Notes: a model not told the origin generated them from the sequence alone. DNA of 64,000 nucleotides from Reticulitermes speratus (GCA_021186555.1 JAJKFL010000003.1:26803908-26867907); one strand, 5' to 3'; numbered from the stretch's first letter, positions 32,535 through 44,120 are shown. Translations and numbers: made by a program.

Positions 32535-33887
32535 CCATGCCTTTCAACCGATATCGATGCTTCATATTTTCCAAATTCAAATTTTTACATTTTTCTCACC
32601 TCATCCACGTGTGCTGCATACAGGAACACTTTCGTGCTGTTACACTTACGGTAGAAGGATGGAAAAATTGCGGGTTTGTAATGAGTTTCATAATTTGCAC
32701 GATACGTCCACACATTATTGGGATGTGATGGACGGGATATGTAACAGGCACAGGTGTGAAGAAAATGCATTTTAATTGCAAAACCTGTAGGAAGAAGAGT
32801 AGCCGGAAGCCACAAGCGTCGATTGGAGGATAATATTAAAATGGATCTGAAATAAGCAAAGCGTGGAATAAATAAAACACTATGTTACATAAAATTCACG
32901 CAATGCCTTAAGAAGTTGAGCGACCATTAGAAGGGAACAACTCTGTTCCACGAAGCCAGTCCCTTAAAGACAATATACATATCAAATAGTTTAAACATTT
33001 GGTATTGCAGAAATACTGATACGGGATTTAGTAAAATTAAAATATGTGGAAAAAGATGTATAACATTGAATAAGCTGAACTATATTACACACACCAGGTT
33101 TATATTCTGGTACAGCACTTAGAGAACTTATACAGCAAAACAGAACAAAAATAAATGAAATGTTGTGACTTGAATAAGCAGGTCTAACCGAACAAAGAAC
33201 AAACTTATCTTAAGCTGTTAAAAGGTTATACTAAATTTGTATGCAAAAGTGTACCTTATCTGCATTCATCCAAAAGATTGCTTTAAGCTTAAATAATGGT
33301 GCGAAGTCATCAATTATTCACCAGAATTCCTTGCCGCATGGTGCAGCCTATAATTAGAGTGAATTACGTACATTAGCACAATAAATATGCGGATAGTGAA
33401 GCGGGAGAATAAAAAAGCAATTTTCTTTCCTCGTTATAATTTTCGTAGAAGCAAATAAACTTTCCTTGCTTGAGAGTTTGTCCTTTGAGAAGAACTCAAA
33501 CCATTTAGTTTCCTTCTAAGAAAACCTAATTGTGTCACTAAAGTTTTGTTGTTATGGAAATTAAAGCACACAGTGTTTTCTCCAGGAAATTTAGCTGTAT
33601 TTGTAACTTGAAGCACACGCATCACGCATTTCCAGAAGTCATTACTCTTACATCTGAACCCGCATGCTCAAGAGTACAAACGTCAATTCTGCAGTTGCTC
33701 TTCGCTGCTACGACTTTTCGCTATTTTCAGCCTACTTCCCCTCCTTAAGGCAAAGACGTTCGTTCGTCTATGTGACTGTGTGTCCTTTGTTCCATCTTTC
33801 GAAGAAGACGACCAGAATTTCGCAAAACGTGAAATGGATGTTACACCAGTGCTGGCCACCGTAACGTCCTTTGGAATTTTGTGAAAT
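32535..33887. other. No supported gene
   Basis: Overlapping short open frames on both strands at 32,537-32,815 and 33,434-33,864 lack recognisable domains. Rest is AT-rich. Confidence 0.45.
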
Positions 33888-33929
33888 CAGTAATAATAAT
33901 AATAAATAATAATAATAATAATAATAATG
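33888..33929. repeat. (TAA)n microsatellite
   Basis: AATAAT repeats with one interruption. It sits immediately before a SINE-1 body, so it may be part of that insertion junction. Confidence 0.9.
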
Positions 33930-34155
33930 TAAATTCCCCAGAGGTACAAGACATTTTTCTCTTCTCCAAAGCATCCAGATCGGCTATAAGGCACACACAG
34001 ACTCATTTAATGGGCACTGTGCTCTTTCACAGATGAAAATTGCCCGTGGCCTGAAGTTGACCACTCACGTGTAATAGTGCTGATGTTAAGAAAGAGTCGA
34101 GTTATTCCTCAGCTGCCCGTAAGACTTCATGGCGTGCACAGAAACAAATGTATCG
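33930..34155 (+). mobile_element. SINE-1 copy, 5'-eroded
   Basis: 'ccagaggtacaagacatttt', 'ctcttctccaaagcatccag', 'gtggcctgaagttgaccact', 'gctgatgttaagaaagagtc', 'gtaagacttcatggcgtg'. tRNA-like head absent or unrecognisable. Confidence 0.7.
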
Positions 34156-34349
34156 TTGAGTTATATTTTCACAACATAAAAAACAGAATGGCTGCTGTAC
34201 GGAGAGTTTTACAGGAGGGACGCATATCATTCATGAGAAAATGGAAACGAACAGAGCCTAAAAAATAAATCGATTTTAAAAAAATAATGTGCGATGATGT
34301 AAATTGGTTTCAAATGGCTCAGAATAGAAACCAATTAATGTGACAATGA

Positions 34350-34450
34350 ATTTACAGATTCCCTAAAAGGCAGGGAATTTCTTGACCAGCCGAGTGATTA
34401 TCAGGCTGTCATGAAGTAGTTTTTGCATGATGTTAGATTGTAAGCTATGA
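34350..34450. repeat. Dispersed repeat, unnamed (copy 1)
   Basis: 'ggcagggaatttcttgacca' with 'gccgagtgattatcaggctg' resembles 44,215-44,335 ('gcggggaatttctaggtgcc', 'tgagtgattattagatt'). Class unknown. Confidence 0.45.
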
Positions 34451-35325
34451 AAAGAGTCACAATTAAAGTGATATTTCAAATTCTTACTTAATCTAATTAA
34501 GACACTAGTTTCATAATCGCAATCACTAATAAAAAACGTCGTCAGATATATTAGTAAATAATTACAAAGAAAAGCAGTAGGTGGCAAAAGCGGAAAACAT
34601 GCTTCATTCGGCATTACGATTGTCCTCCTACGGAGTAAATATTTCTCTCTAGACAGCAGCGCCTCACAGAGAATAATGACATGTTATAGAGTTTAAAATC
34701 GTAGCATAAAAGTAGCTTTTTCAGGACTTCATTACAATTGTTCAGGTTAGGAATTTTTGAATAAGAACTCAGTTTCTAACAAGTTCCTGTTGAAATAACT
34801 AGGGACTTTATATCAGTGTTTCACAAAACAGCAAGAATTTAAAAATCGAGAGAGAACTTCCAGTGTGATGACTCTAAAACTTTGTTAATAACTCCCTCCA
34901 CACGCACGCACGCACGCAAGCACACACCAAGAAGAAGAGGAACAGAACAATTGTCCTGCAAGTACACATTTCTGTCATGTGATAAAATCAAATAATTACG
35001 AAATGCTGTCTTAGCCAACTAACATTTGTTTTATCCACTTGTATGTGTTGGTGTGTGCGTGTGTGTGTATGTGTGTGTGTGATAAAGTGTTATTTTTGTT
35101 TCTCATCGCTGTCCGGTTTCTATCCATCTTCATCTTCTCTATTCACACAGTACTGATGAAGACCCCTGTAGTGGTAGAATGCCGGACCTTCTTTAATCTC
35201 CTTGTTCGAGGCATTGTCTTACAATCCATTGTCCCTGCGTCACTTCATATTGTGACATGGATCAATGCTGTAGGTGTTTATTTTCACAGCAGCTTTACCA
35301 AGATATTAGTCTAATAATGCTTTGA
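34451..35325. other. No supported gene; CACG and TG tracts
   Basis: A CACG-rich run lies at 34,902-34,928 and a TG-rich run at 35,041-35,082. The 91-codon frame at 35,039-35,314 begins within the TG run and is not supported. Confidence 0.5.
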
Positions 35326-35329
35326 ATTT

Positions 35330-35560
35330 ACTGACAAGTAGTGCCTTGGCGGTTAGTCGAAGGCCTCTCGCCGCGGAGGCTCAGGTTCTGTCCCAGGGCA
35401 GTTTCTGTGGGATTCGTGATGGACAAAGTAGCACTGAGGCATGTCTTTCTCCGAGTACTCCGCTACTCCCCTATCAGTCCCTCCACCGATGTTCTGTACT
35501 CATTCATCTATCGTCCGAAAGAGGGACAATGAGCCCGTCAGAGGCTGCAAGTCCACAGAT
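35330..35560 (+). mobile_element. SINE-4 copy
   Basis: Head 'ttggcggttagtcgaaggcc' and B-box remnant 'ggctcaggttctgtcccagg', body 'gtgggattcgtgatggacaa' and 'gtagcactgaggcatgtc', then 'ctccaccgatgttctgtact'. The same order occurs at 38,524, where the boxes are intact. Confidence 0.8.
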
Positions 35561-35990
35561 ATTTCCTCACCCAACAACGACAGAATACACAAGACAGGAA
35601 ATGCACAGCGTAACATCGAGGCGCCTTCGGATCTTTGCATCCTTGACACATCTCATTTGCTCATGGTATATATTACACTGCGATCACAATTAAAAACGTA
35701 TTATAGACTATCATTACAGCTATGAGGGCATTTTATTGTACTTTTATACAACCTATTATTTATGTGTCTACTTTCACTTTGTTTAATTTATCGCTCATAT
35801 ACAACCTCAAATTTTCACTCCGCCGAAATATTTCGTACTTGTCGACTTAAAAACGATAACTCTTACATAATTTGCAGGTATATTCGTAATCCACATAGAA
35901 AATTTGATATTCCTAGACATAATCTATAAATATTATATTTATGTGTAACATCCCATTGTGACATGCAAATTAAAAAAGCTGAAGAGCTGC
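35561..35990. other. No supported feature
   Basis: AT-rich, nothing recognised. Confidence 0.45.
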
Positions 35991-35991
35991 T

Positions 35992-36741
35992 GTCAATAAA
36001 ACTACACCTTTGCAATGTCTTACTATAAGCTATATTATGCGACATGTTCCGGCTTTAAACAAAGGCCATCATCAGTCACTATAAACATATTTGTACACGA
36101 TAAAATTCTGAGTGATTGAGATCTCAACTTGACAATAGTTGTGTGTTTTAAATGCCGAAAAGAAAATAATAAGAATAAGACAAATATTAATATGTATTGG
36201 GATACATTAGGAATATTACATAGTACTTCATTTAAGTAAAAGGATGATTCTTTTGTACGTGAGTATTGTATGTATAAGCCTCCGAGGTATGGAAATCTGC
36301 AACTGAAAAAATTTCTATAAATATTTGCATATTGTTTTCCTTAATGAGAATATAAAGTTTAGGAATTAAGAAGGAATACCTAAATTTTATATTCTCATTA
36401 AGGAAAACAATATGCAAATATTTATACCAAATTTTCAGTTACAGATTTTCATCACTCGGAGGCCTGTATAATACAAAAAAAATCATCATTTTACTTGAAT
36501 GAAGTACTGTGTAACGTTTCTAATATATATTACTGTTTATCTTATTATTATTTCGTTTTCGACTTTTACAACACAATACATATTGTAAGTTTGAGATCTC
36601 AGTTACCTGAAGTTTCATCGTGTTGTATACACGTGTTCTTGCTACGAGTATTTCTATAGTGCCTTACGATAGCTTTTAATGAATGCCGAAACATTTCGCA
36701 CAATATATAATAAGACACTGCAAAGGTGTACTTGTAATTGA
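35992..36741. mobile_element. Foldback element F5: ~750-bp near-perfect palindrome
   Basis: Two arms of about 370 bp with a loop of about 16 bp (36,363-36,378). Outer ends are 'gtcaataaaactacaccttt' and 'aaaggtgtacttgtaattgac'. Inner ends are 'gaatataaagtttagg' and 'cctaaattttatattc'. Intermediate matches include 'tttgcatattgttttcctta' and its inverse. No coding capacity. A hammerhead-like motif is near each outer end (36,041-36,075 minus and 36,663-36,700 plus), both with altered cores. As single-stranded DNA or RNA it would fold over its whole length. Confidence 0.85.
36041..36078 (-). ncRNA. Hammerhead-like motif, GAAA changed (F5 left arm)
   Basis: On the minus strand: CTGATGA, T, hairpin GGC(C)TTT-GTT-AAAGCC, then GGAAC rather than GAAAC, followed by ATGTC. 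One conserved A (A13 or A14) is replaced, so catalysis is doubtful. The right-arm partner keeps GAAAC at 36,688-36,692 but has lost CTGATGA. Confidence 0.35.
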
Positions 36742-37184
36742 CCGCCCTTCTCCTCCGTTTTAAATAAGTATTATAATTGCATAGTTTTAGTTTCCTTAGT
36801 TATGCGTCATGTAAATCGTATGAAGAAATAAATCAGATGCATATCGGTTAGTCTCGACAGTAGCCACGGTAACGCCTGTAACCAAAGTAGTCATAAACGT
36901 ACGCAGGTCTTCACGTAAAGTGCCTGTTACTGTTTACGGTATTAAACAAACTTGTATTATCTCGGCAGATTTTAGTAAGAACTCCACACATAAAATTTCA
37001 CGAAAATTCGTCCCGCGAGAGCCGAGTTCCATGCAGACGGAAGGACGGACAGACGGATGGTTAGACATGACAAATATAATAGTCGCATTACACAACTCTG
37101 CTAACACTGACAAACGCACTCCACTGTGACAGCCATTAAGAGCTCTGTAGGAAACAGTACAGGGATTGCGTGAGGTCTGAGTTT
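36742..37184. other. No supported gene
   Basis: Contains 'aaatttcacgaaaattcgtc' with 'ggacggacagacggatgg' at 36,985-37,065, a phrase typical of some insect interspersed repeats. No gene. Confidence 0.4.
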
Positions 37185-37335
37185 ACTGCGGCGACCGGGC
37201 TGAAGGTTACTGCCTGCTGGGATGTGAAGCCGGGCAGAATCGTGGAAATTTTGAAGACATTTATGATATTTCACTCTTGTACGTTGAAGACTGAGGCCTT
37301 CATCTTTAAAGTTCAACATGAGTCAGTATGGCAGA
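37185..37335 (+). repeat. Dispersed repeat D
   Basis: The plus strand encodes GLKVTACWDVKPGRIVEILK followed by LKTEAF, the same pattern as the D peptides at 2313 and 5282 (minus). 'ggctgaaggttactgcctgc' and 'gggatgtgaagccgggca' are the nucleotide landmarks. Confidence 0.65.
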
Positions 37336-37559
37336 TAAATGCAGCGCGTTCACCACATTGGTCCTTAAGTTATTACTACACTACATACTTCACATACCGG
37401 AAGGCGGCAATGTTTAGAACAGACAGTTCGCACACAATGAACGCGGCGAACTGTCGGTCTTTCTACGTCAGTTTTTCACTCAGAATGTTTAAGTCTATCC
37501 GTAACGCCTCACATAAAATGTCGTTAAGATGACGGTGTCCAATACCTCAGGCAGTATAA

Positions 37560-37815
37560 TGACCAAGCTGGATGACCAAGAACTCGGAATTCCCTACTGG
37601 CAGTCAGAGATTTTTCTGTCCTCCGCAGCGTTCAGATCGGTTCTGGGGCCATCCAGCCACCTGTCCAGTGTGTATCGGGGTAAAGCGGCCGGGGCGTAAA
37701 GCTGACCACTCTTCCCGTCTAACGTCAAGGTTAAGAATGAGTAGATCTATGACTCCACCCTATACATACGTCTTTATTACATGGTGCTAAAATAGCAGAG
37801 AGGTGTATATCTGTG
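37560..37815 (+). mobile_element. SINE-1 copy
   Basis: 'ctgtcctccgcagcgttcag', 'gggccatccagccacctgtc', 'gggtaaagcggccggggcg', 'gtcaaggttaagaatgagta', 'catacgtctttattacatgg'. Head eroded (no clear B-box). Confidence 0.85.
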
Positions 37816-37824
37816 TTTTAGAGG

Positions 37825-37945
37825 AAGCTGCTACCTCCATCTACAGGGTCGAAGATCACTCTTAATCCAAAGACAATAGCAGCATGTTCCACCCAAACGT
37901 TCGTACTATCAACAAACTTCACAACGTCACAGCCCAGAAAAACAA
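37825..37945 (+). repeat. Dispersed repeat D (fragment)
   Basis: 'gaggaagctgctacctccat' with 'ctacagggtcgaagatc' and 'cttcacaacgtcacagccca' follow D-family order. It sits just after a SINE-1 that may have inserted beside it. Confidence 0.5.
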
Positions 37946-38522
37946 TAAAAGATCATCGGCTGTCTGGGAATGCTTATTCAATATATCTGCATAAAGGCAA
38001 GCAGAAAAATGACTGTTTTATATGTTGTGATCTTTAAGTTTCTAGGCAGGAAATGGGAAGGCAACGGATTCTGAGCCCAATAATAGCAAGCATTCTCCGA
38101 AACTAGCCTCACTTAGGTAACAATACTGACTGCGGTAAAGCATCATAGAGCGTGTCAGAGCGGCCGGTATGCCAGTGAACGTATGTAACGTGTGCACTAT
38201 AAGGCGTCCGGAGTTACAGGAGGAGGGCCTCAATAATAAATGAAGTTTCGTTGAAGAACAATTTATGGGTTAGAATTATCATACAAATTAACCATTACGT
38301 ACAAACTTGATGATGAAAAAGATCTATTATCACCTCGTGGCTATTAACCCTGTGTTGTATAATACTGTAAGTGCGTCGAGGTTTCAGTTTTGTAATAAAT
38401 CACACTTGTTGCATAAGAATTAACGATTTCTGCACACATGGAAATTACAGTCTCTCTTTTAACCAATTAATTTCAGAGTTTGTTCAAACTGGAAAAGCAA
38501 TGTGCACTCGTTGCAAGATATA
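37946..38522. other. No supported feature
   Basis: AT-rich, no recognised gene or repeat. Confidence 0.45.
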
Positions 38523-38523
38523 G

Positions 38524-38710
38524 CAAATGGCCGTGCCATGGCTCAGGCGGTTAGTCGCCGGCTTCTCACCGCGGAAGCCCGGGTTCGATCCCGTGTCAGT
38601 CCATGTGGGATTTGTGGTGGATAAAGTGGCACTGGGATAGGTTTTTTCCCGAGTACGTCGGTCTTCCCGTGTCAATTTCATTCCACCGGTGCTCCAGTAC
38701 ACGGACTGTA
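38524..38710 (+). mobile_element. SINE-4 copy with intact pol III boxes
   Basis: Head 'gtgccatggctcaggcggtt' contains an A-box (TGGCTCAGGCGG), and 'cgggttcgatcccgtgtcag' holds a near-consensus B-box. Body 'tgtgggatttgtggtggata', 'ggcactgggataggtttttt', 'ccaccggtgctccagtacac'. Best-preserved head of the SINE-4 copies. The minus-strand frame through it gives a peptide typical of repeat-derived predictions. Confidence 0.85.
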
Positions 38711-38813
38711 TATTTTCTTCTTTCGCCTTTTCCAAATAACCAATTCATAGTTCCGAATCGGCTCAGCGCTTTTTCAGGTCATAAAATGTTCGGTAATTTC
38801 AACACTGATGTAC

Positions 38814-39046
38814 TTAACCTTTAAATCCTAGCGGTTACTTTACGTACAACCCGATGTAACATTCAAAAAATCTGCATAGTACTCACATTGTGTTTGTTTT
38901 GTATAGATATCAGAAAAAAAACAGCTATTATTTCCCTATCCAGTATAAACTGACGGTTTTATAACCGAGATGGAGTGTGTTTACTGCGCGGTACGAGCTG
39001 AATCTTTAAATATAATTCATGTCGGGTTTAGTCTTGAAAGGGTTAA
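38814..39046. mobile_element. MITE-like element (CCCTTTAAAG family) with both ends
   Basis: Ends 'ttaacctttaaatcc' and 'ttgaaagggttaa' form short inverted termini. Interior 'tatttccctatccagtataa' and 'gatggagtgtgtttactg' correspond to the other copies. About 230 bp, non-coding. This copy defines the family ends. Confidence 0.65.
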
Positions 39047-39364
39047 CCGGACATTGATCATATAACACAATGAGTGACAATGAATACGTTGACTGATTTA
39101 CTGACTGCGACAGCGCGAGAGTGAGAAAACAGAGACAAAAGCAGAGACACCAAAAACGCGGAGAGAGAACGAATGAAAAATTAAGGCTGATTTATCGGTG
39201 CCCTGTCAAAGATCTGAATCATCAGTTCCAGATTTCAGGATTTCCAAGACCACCTACAAGTATTTAAATCTGAAAATTTAGAGATCCACGGAAACTCACA
39301 CACACGTATAGCCCCATCTCCGTTTATTATAAACTATATGGTCTTATTCTCATTTACAAAGTCA

Positions 39365-39650
39365 CAGTTGTTTCTGCGCTTAATTAAGCACCACGCAACA
39401 ACGGCATAAGAGGGAATATGGTTATGGCTCCACACAATCTCAACTTCAGGTCCCGGCCGCTTTAAACCCATAGACAGAGCCCCTAGTATCCACTGAATGG
39501 GAAAATGGGGGGTGATGGGGCTCCAAGCCGGTCTGGACGCTCTAGAGAAAAGAAAAATATTTCGCCCTGCAGCGAGTAGAACCAAGTCTCCTCAGTCGCC
39601 AGTCCCATAGCACAGCCACAACACCGACTGAGCTCTCCGTATTTTCGGTT
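39365..39650 (-). mobile_element. SINE-1 copy
   Basis: Minus strand: 'aacttcaggtcccggccgct', 'ccctagtatccactgaatgg', 'ccaagccggtctggacgctc', 'tagagaaaagaaaaatattt', head remnants near 39,580-39,640 ('agtagaaccaagtctcctca'). Confidence 0.8.
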
Positions 39651-39929
39651 GTGTGTTTAACCACACCAGTTTCAGCCTCAAGGTAAAGCGGTGGTACTGT
39701 AACTTCACGATTGCTTGCAAGGCAACTGGCTTACTGTGTGCTATGTCCCAAGCAACAGCCAGTAATCTGCAGAGACCGCAGTCAACAGCCCGCACTGTTC
39801 GTCGTCACAAGAAGCACAGTAGGTACACTGCCATCTGACCGCTACACACGCCGATCCTGTGGTGGAAGACATGTACTTCGAACATACTGCAGTCTCAGTT
39901 GGGATGCCATGTAGTGCGCTAGAAAATTA

Positions 39930-40140
39930 TGACACTTTGCGGCAAGTATGTCAATACCAGCTCTGGCACCCACCTAGCCTCCTATTCAAAGGGTAATGGG
40001 GCTTTTCTCGAAGGGAAAAGCAACTGGGACGTGAAGCTGAACATTCATCTTTATCTAGTGCTCAGGTTAAGAATTAGTGGAGATATACCTCCATTTTTAC
40101 ATATACTTTCAAGGCGTGCACTTACTGTACTTAAATACCG
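39930..40140 (+). mobile_element. SINE-1 copy, 5'-eroded
   Basis: 'tggcacccacctagcctcct', 'gggtaatggggcttttctcg', 'aactgggacgtgaagctga', 'gtgctcaggttaagaattag', 'actttcaaggcgtgcactta'. Lies 280 bp after a minus-strand SINE-1. Confidence 0.75.
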
Positions 40141-40636
40141 CACCCAATTTCACTGTCAATTTTAACACATTCATAATTCCGAATCAGACACGAAAAGATG
40201 GCAAAGTTCATGCTACTTGCGAAAGGTAAAGGTTTAACGTCTGACAAATGTATGACAATTAACGTGGAACAGGCATACATTGTACATCGTACTTTGTATG
40301 TCTGAAGTAATATTTATATTTTTCAGACTTTCTTCTAGAATATAATGGAATTTATTTGATTCCGCTGTACGAGGTGCATGAGACTGATCACCGTTGAACA
40401 ACTGGGAACTTTTCACCCGCTGCTTGAAATTAGTGGAAACCAAGTTTCGATCCAAAGTTAGGCTCACTCTGATAATCTTACATTTAATAAAAGATAAAAT
40501 ACTGAGCTTGTGTTGAGATAATTAAGATTAAAGATTCAACCGTCAGAGCCAGACACCATTGTGACTTTAATAAATTTTACATTCAAATAAAATAAATCGG
40601 TCTTCAGGGCACGACGTATTATATTCGCAGGCAACA
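40141..40636. other. No supported feature
   Basis: AT-rich sequence leading into the satellite array. A 77-codon minus-strand frame at 40,234-40,467 is not supported. Confidence 0.4.
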
Positions 40637-43165
40637 GTCTGCGCTATACTAAACATATCAGTGCTAATATGAGTACCCTGGCAGCCGACGTATTACCAAA
40701 AATATCAGCGCTAATATCAGTATAGGCTGGCAGACGACTTATACTAAATATATCAGTGCTAATATCAGTACGCTGGCAGACGACTTTATACTAAATATAT
40801 CAGTGCTAATATCAGTTCTTTGGTAGACGACGTTATACCAAACATATCAGCTCTAACATCAGTAATTTGGTAGACGACGTTATACCAAACATATCAGTGC
40901 TAATATCAGTAAGCTGGCAGACGACATTATACTAAATATATCAGTGCTAATATCAGTACTTTGGTAGACGACGTTATACCAAACATATCAGTGCTAATAT
41001 CAGTAAGCTGGCAGACGACGTTATATTAAATATATCAGTGCTAATATCAGTACTTTGGTAGACGACGTTAGACCAAACATATCAGCTCTAATATCAGTAC
41101 TTCGGTAGACGACGTTATACCAAACATTTCAGCTCTAATATCAGTACTTTGGTAGACGACGTTATACTAATATATCAGTGCTAATATCAGTAATTTGGTA
41201 GACGACGTTATACCAAAAACATATCAGCGCTAATATCAGTAATGACGACGACGTTATACTAAATATATCAGTGCATAATATCAGTAAGCTGGCAGACGAC
41301 GTTATATAAATATATCAGCGCTAATATCAGTAAGCTGACAGACGACGTTATACTAAATATATCAGTGCTAATATCAGTAAGCTGGCAGACGACGTTATAT
41401 TAAATATATCAGCGCTAATATCAGTAAGCTGCAGACGACGTTATACTAAATATATCAGTGCTAATATCAGTAAGCTGACAGACGACGTTATACTAAATAT
41501 ATCAGTGCTAATATCAGTACGCTGGCAGACGACGTTATACTAAATATATCAGTGCTAATATCAGTAAGCTGGCAGACGACGTTATATTAAATATATCAGC
41601 GCTAATATCAGTAAGCTGACAGACGACGTTATACTAAATATATCAGTGCTAATATCAGTACTTTGGTAGACGACGTTATACCAAACATATCAGCGCTAAT
41701 ATCAGTAAGCGGGACAGACGACGTTATACTAAATATATCAGTGCTAATATCAGTAAGCTGGCAGACGACGTTATATTAAATATATCAGCGCTAATATCAG
41801 TAAGCTGACAGACGACGTTATACTAAATATATCAGTGCTAATATCAGTAACTTGCAGACGACGTTATACTAAATATATCAGTGCTAATATCAGTAAGCTG
41901 CAGACGACGTTATACTAAATATATCAGTGCTAATATCAGTAGCTGGCTAGACGACGTTATACAAAATATCAGTGCTAATATCAGTACTTGTGGTAGACGA
42001 CGTTATACTAAATATATCAGTGCTAATATCAGTAATCTGGCAGACGACGTTATACTAAATATATCAGCGCTAATATCAGTAAGCTGACAGACGACGTTAT
42101 ACTAAATATATCAGTGTAATATCAGTAAGCTGGCAGACGACGTTATACTAAATATATCAGCGCTAATATCAGTAAGCTGCAGACGACGTTATATTTAAAT
42201 ATATCAGCGCTAATATCAGTAAGCTGGCAGACGACGTTATATTAAATATATCAGCGCTAATATCAGTAAGCTGACAGACGACGTTATACTAAATATATCA
42301 GTGCTAATATCAGTAAGCTGCAGACGACGTTATACTAAATATATCAGTGCTAATAACAGTACGCTGGCAGACGACGTTATACATAAATATATCAGTGCTA
42401 ATATCAGTAGCTGGCAGACGACGTTATATTAAATATATCAGCGCTAATATCAGTAAGCTGACAGACGACGTTATACTAAATATATCAGTGCTAATATCAG
42501 TAACTTTGGTAGACGACGTTATACCAACATATCAGCACTAATATCAGTAAGCTGACAGACGACGTTATACTAAATATATCAGTGCTAATATCAGTAAGCT
42601 GGCAGACGACGTTATATTAAATATATCAGCGCTAATATCAGTAAGCTGACAGACGACGTTATACTAAATATATCAGTGCTAATATCAGTAAGCTGGACAG
42701 ACGACGTTATACTAAATATATCAGTGCTAATATCAGTACGCTGGCAGACGACGTTATACTAAATATATCAGTGCTAATATCAGTACGCTGGCAGACGACG
42801 TTGTACTAAATATATCAGTGCTAATATCAGTAAGCTGGCAGACGACGTTATACTAAATATATCAGTGCTAATATCAGTAAGCTGGCAGACGACGTTATAC
42901 TAAATATATCAGTGCTAATATCAGTAAGCTGGCTGACGACGTTATATTAAATATATCAGCGCTAATATCAGTAAGCTGGCAGACGACGTTTTATTAAATA
43001 TATCAGTAAGCTGGCAGACGACGTTATACTAAATATATCAGTGCTAATATCAGTACGCTTGCAGACGAAGTTATACTATATATATCAGTGTCTACATCCA
43101 TGTCTCTGCAGACGACGTTATATCAAACATATTACTGCCAACATCAATATCCCTGCAAAAAGACG
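40637..43165. repeat. Satellite array, 47-48 bp unit, about 53 copies
   Basis: Head-to-tail units with consensus parts 'gcagacgacgttatactaaa', 'tatatcagtgctaatatcag' and 'taagctg'. Edge units are diverged (40,637-40,730 and 43,070-43,165). Each unit holds two copies of 'atatcagt' separated by a few bases. Variant 'ctttggtagacgacg' with 'taccaaacatatcag' clusters at about 40,810-41,240 and recurs singly near 41,665, 41,990 and 42,505. In the middle and right parts, units with 'gctgacag…tactaaa…cagtgct' alternate with units with 'gctggcag…tattaaa…cagcgct', suggesting a dimeric repeat near 95 bp. Single-base losses ('agctgcagacg') recur. Open frames inside are translations of the repeat. Confidence 0.97.
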
Positions 43166-43174
43166 TAAACCACG

Positions 43175-43275
43175 ACAATCGTAAGGGTAGAAGGTATTCC
43201 CGTCGGAATTGAACCCGGCGCCTCCGGAATATAAAGCAGAGAAGTGCCATCTACTGTATCGTGGCGGGTAAAATA
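43175..43275 (-). mobile_element. SINE-5 fragment, tRNA-derived
   Basis: Minus strand: 'tatattccggaggcgccggg' followed by B-box 'gggttcaattccgacggg' (43,213-43,197). It shares the 'tatattc.ggagg' lead with 32,030-32,115. Lies within 10-20 bp of the end of the satellite array. Confidence 0.6.
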
Positions 43276-44120
43276 TATAGTTTAGAAACTGATTAAATAT
43301 TTGTGTTATATAAACGTAAGTCCATTACATTGATATTACATTCTTTTTCGCTGTAACGCTCTTTGGACTGACAGCTGACTAAACAGCGTTTGCGAGAAAC
43401 ACACTGCAGTATGTTACTGCACTACACAGCACAAATAAGAGCCACTTATTTCTAGAATAATGTCATGGATATATTAAAATTATTTTAACTTCAAAACTAT
43501 CCGATTGACAGGTATTACTAAAGAACACGTATTTTACATAAATTGGCTCGAAAACGCTGGGTTACCAAACCAGAGCCAAGAAAAACATTTACACAGAAGT
43601 TCTATTTTTATATCTTGCTCGTTTTCCGTGTGATTCCCTTTAGAACTTCCATTCACAAATAAATCACAACTTGGTGACCATGCAGTCTCCCTTCCCCACC
43701 CCCTCAGACAGCCATCGCCTAAGAACTCTCAGAGTGTCATACCCTCTTAAGACATCCACAGCAGAAGACAGTAAAAAAACCGACAAAACCCTTAAACTGA
43801 ATTTATTCTTTGAAAACTTGCTTTCTGCTTGCAGGAACAAAAACAGTTTGCAACCCGCCTTTCTGCTTCAAAACATTTTTAAGCTCTATATACAGACGTA
43901 AGGTGGGATTTCTGTTTTTCGAAGATAAAACCGTATACCATCAGTTTACTAAATCTTTTACAGTAAGACATTCAGTTTCAGTGAAAATACAAGTGTGTAG
44001 ACGAGAAGTAAGCGTTACGGAATGACATATGTGAGAAACGCCTAGACAGTTTTGGTTGAAAGGCCTGAAGTAAAGACACCACTTGGAAAAGATAAAGATA
44101 AGATGATGAAGATGATGACG
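43276..44120. other. No supported gene
   Basis: Two overlapping plus-strand frames at 43,671-43,901 and 43,810-44,025 lack recognisable domains. AT-rich. Confidence 0.4.

Noticed and set aside
38524-38600. Possible tRNA gene
   Set aside because: Same reason: the box-bearing head belongs to SINE-4, with related copies at 35,330 and 52,660.
41881-42541. Open frames of 64-68 codons in the satellite array
   Set aside because: They are periodic translations of the 47-48-bp unit and are broken by indels between units.
40637-43165. CRISPR array
   Set aside because: Units are contiguous with no unique spacers, and the context is eukaryotic transposon-rich DNA.
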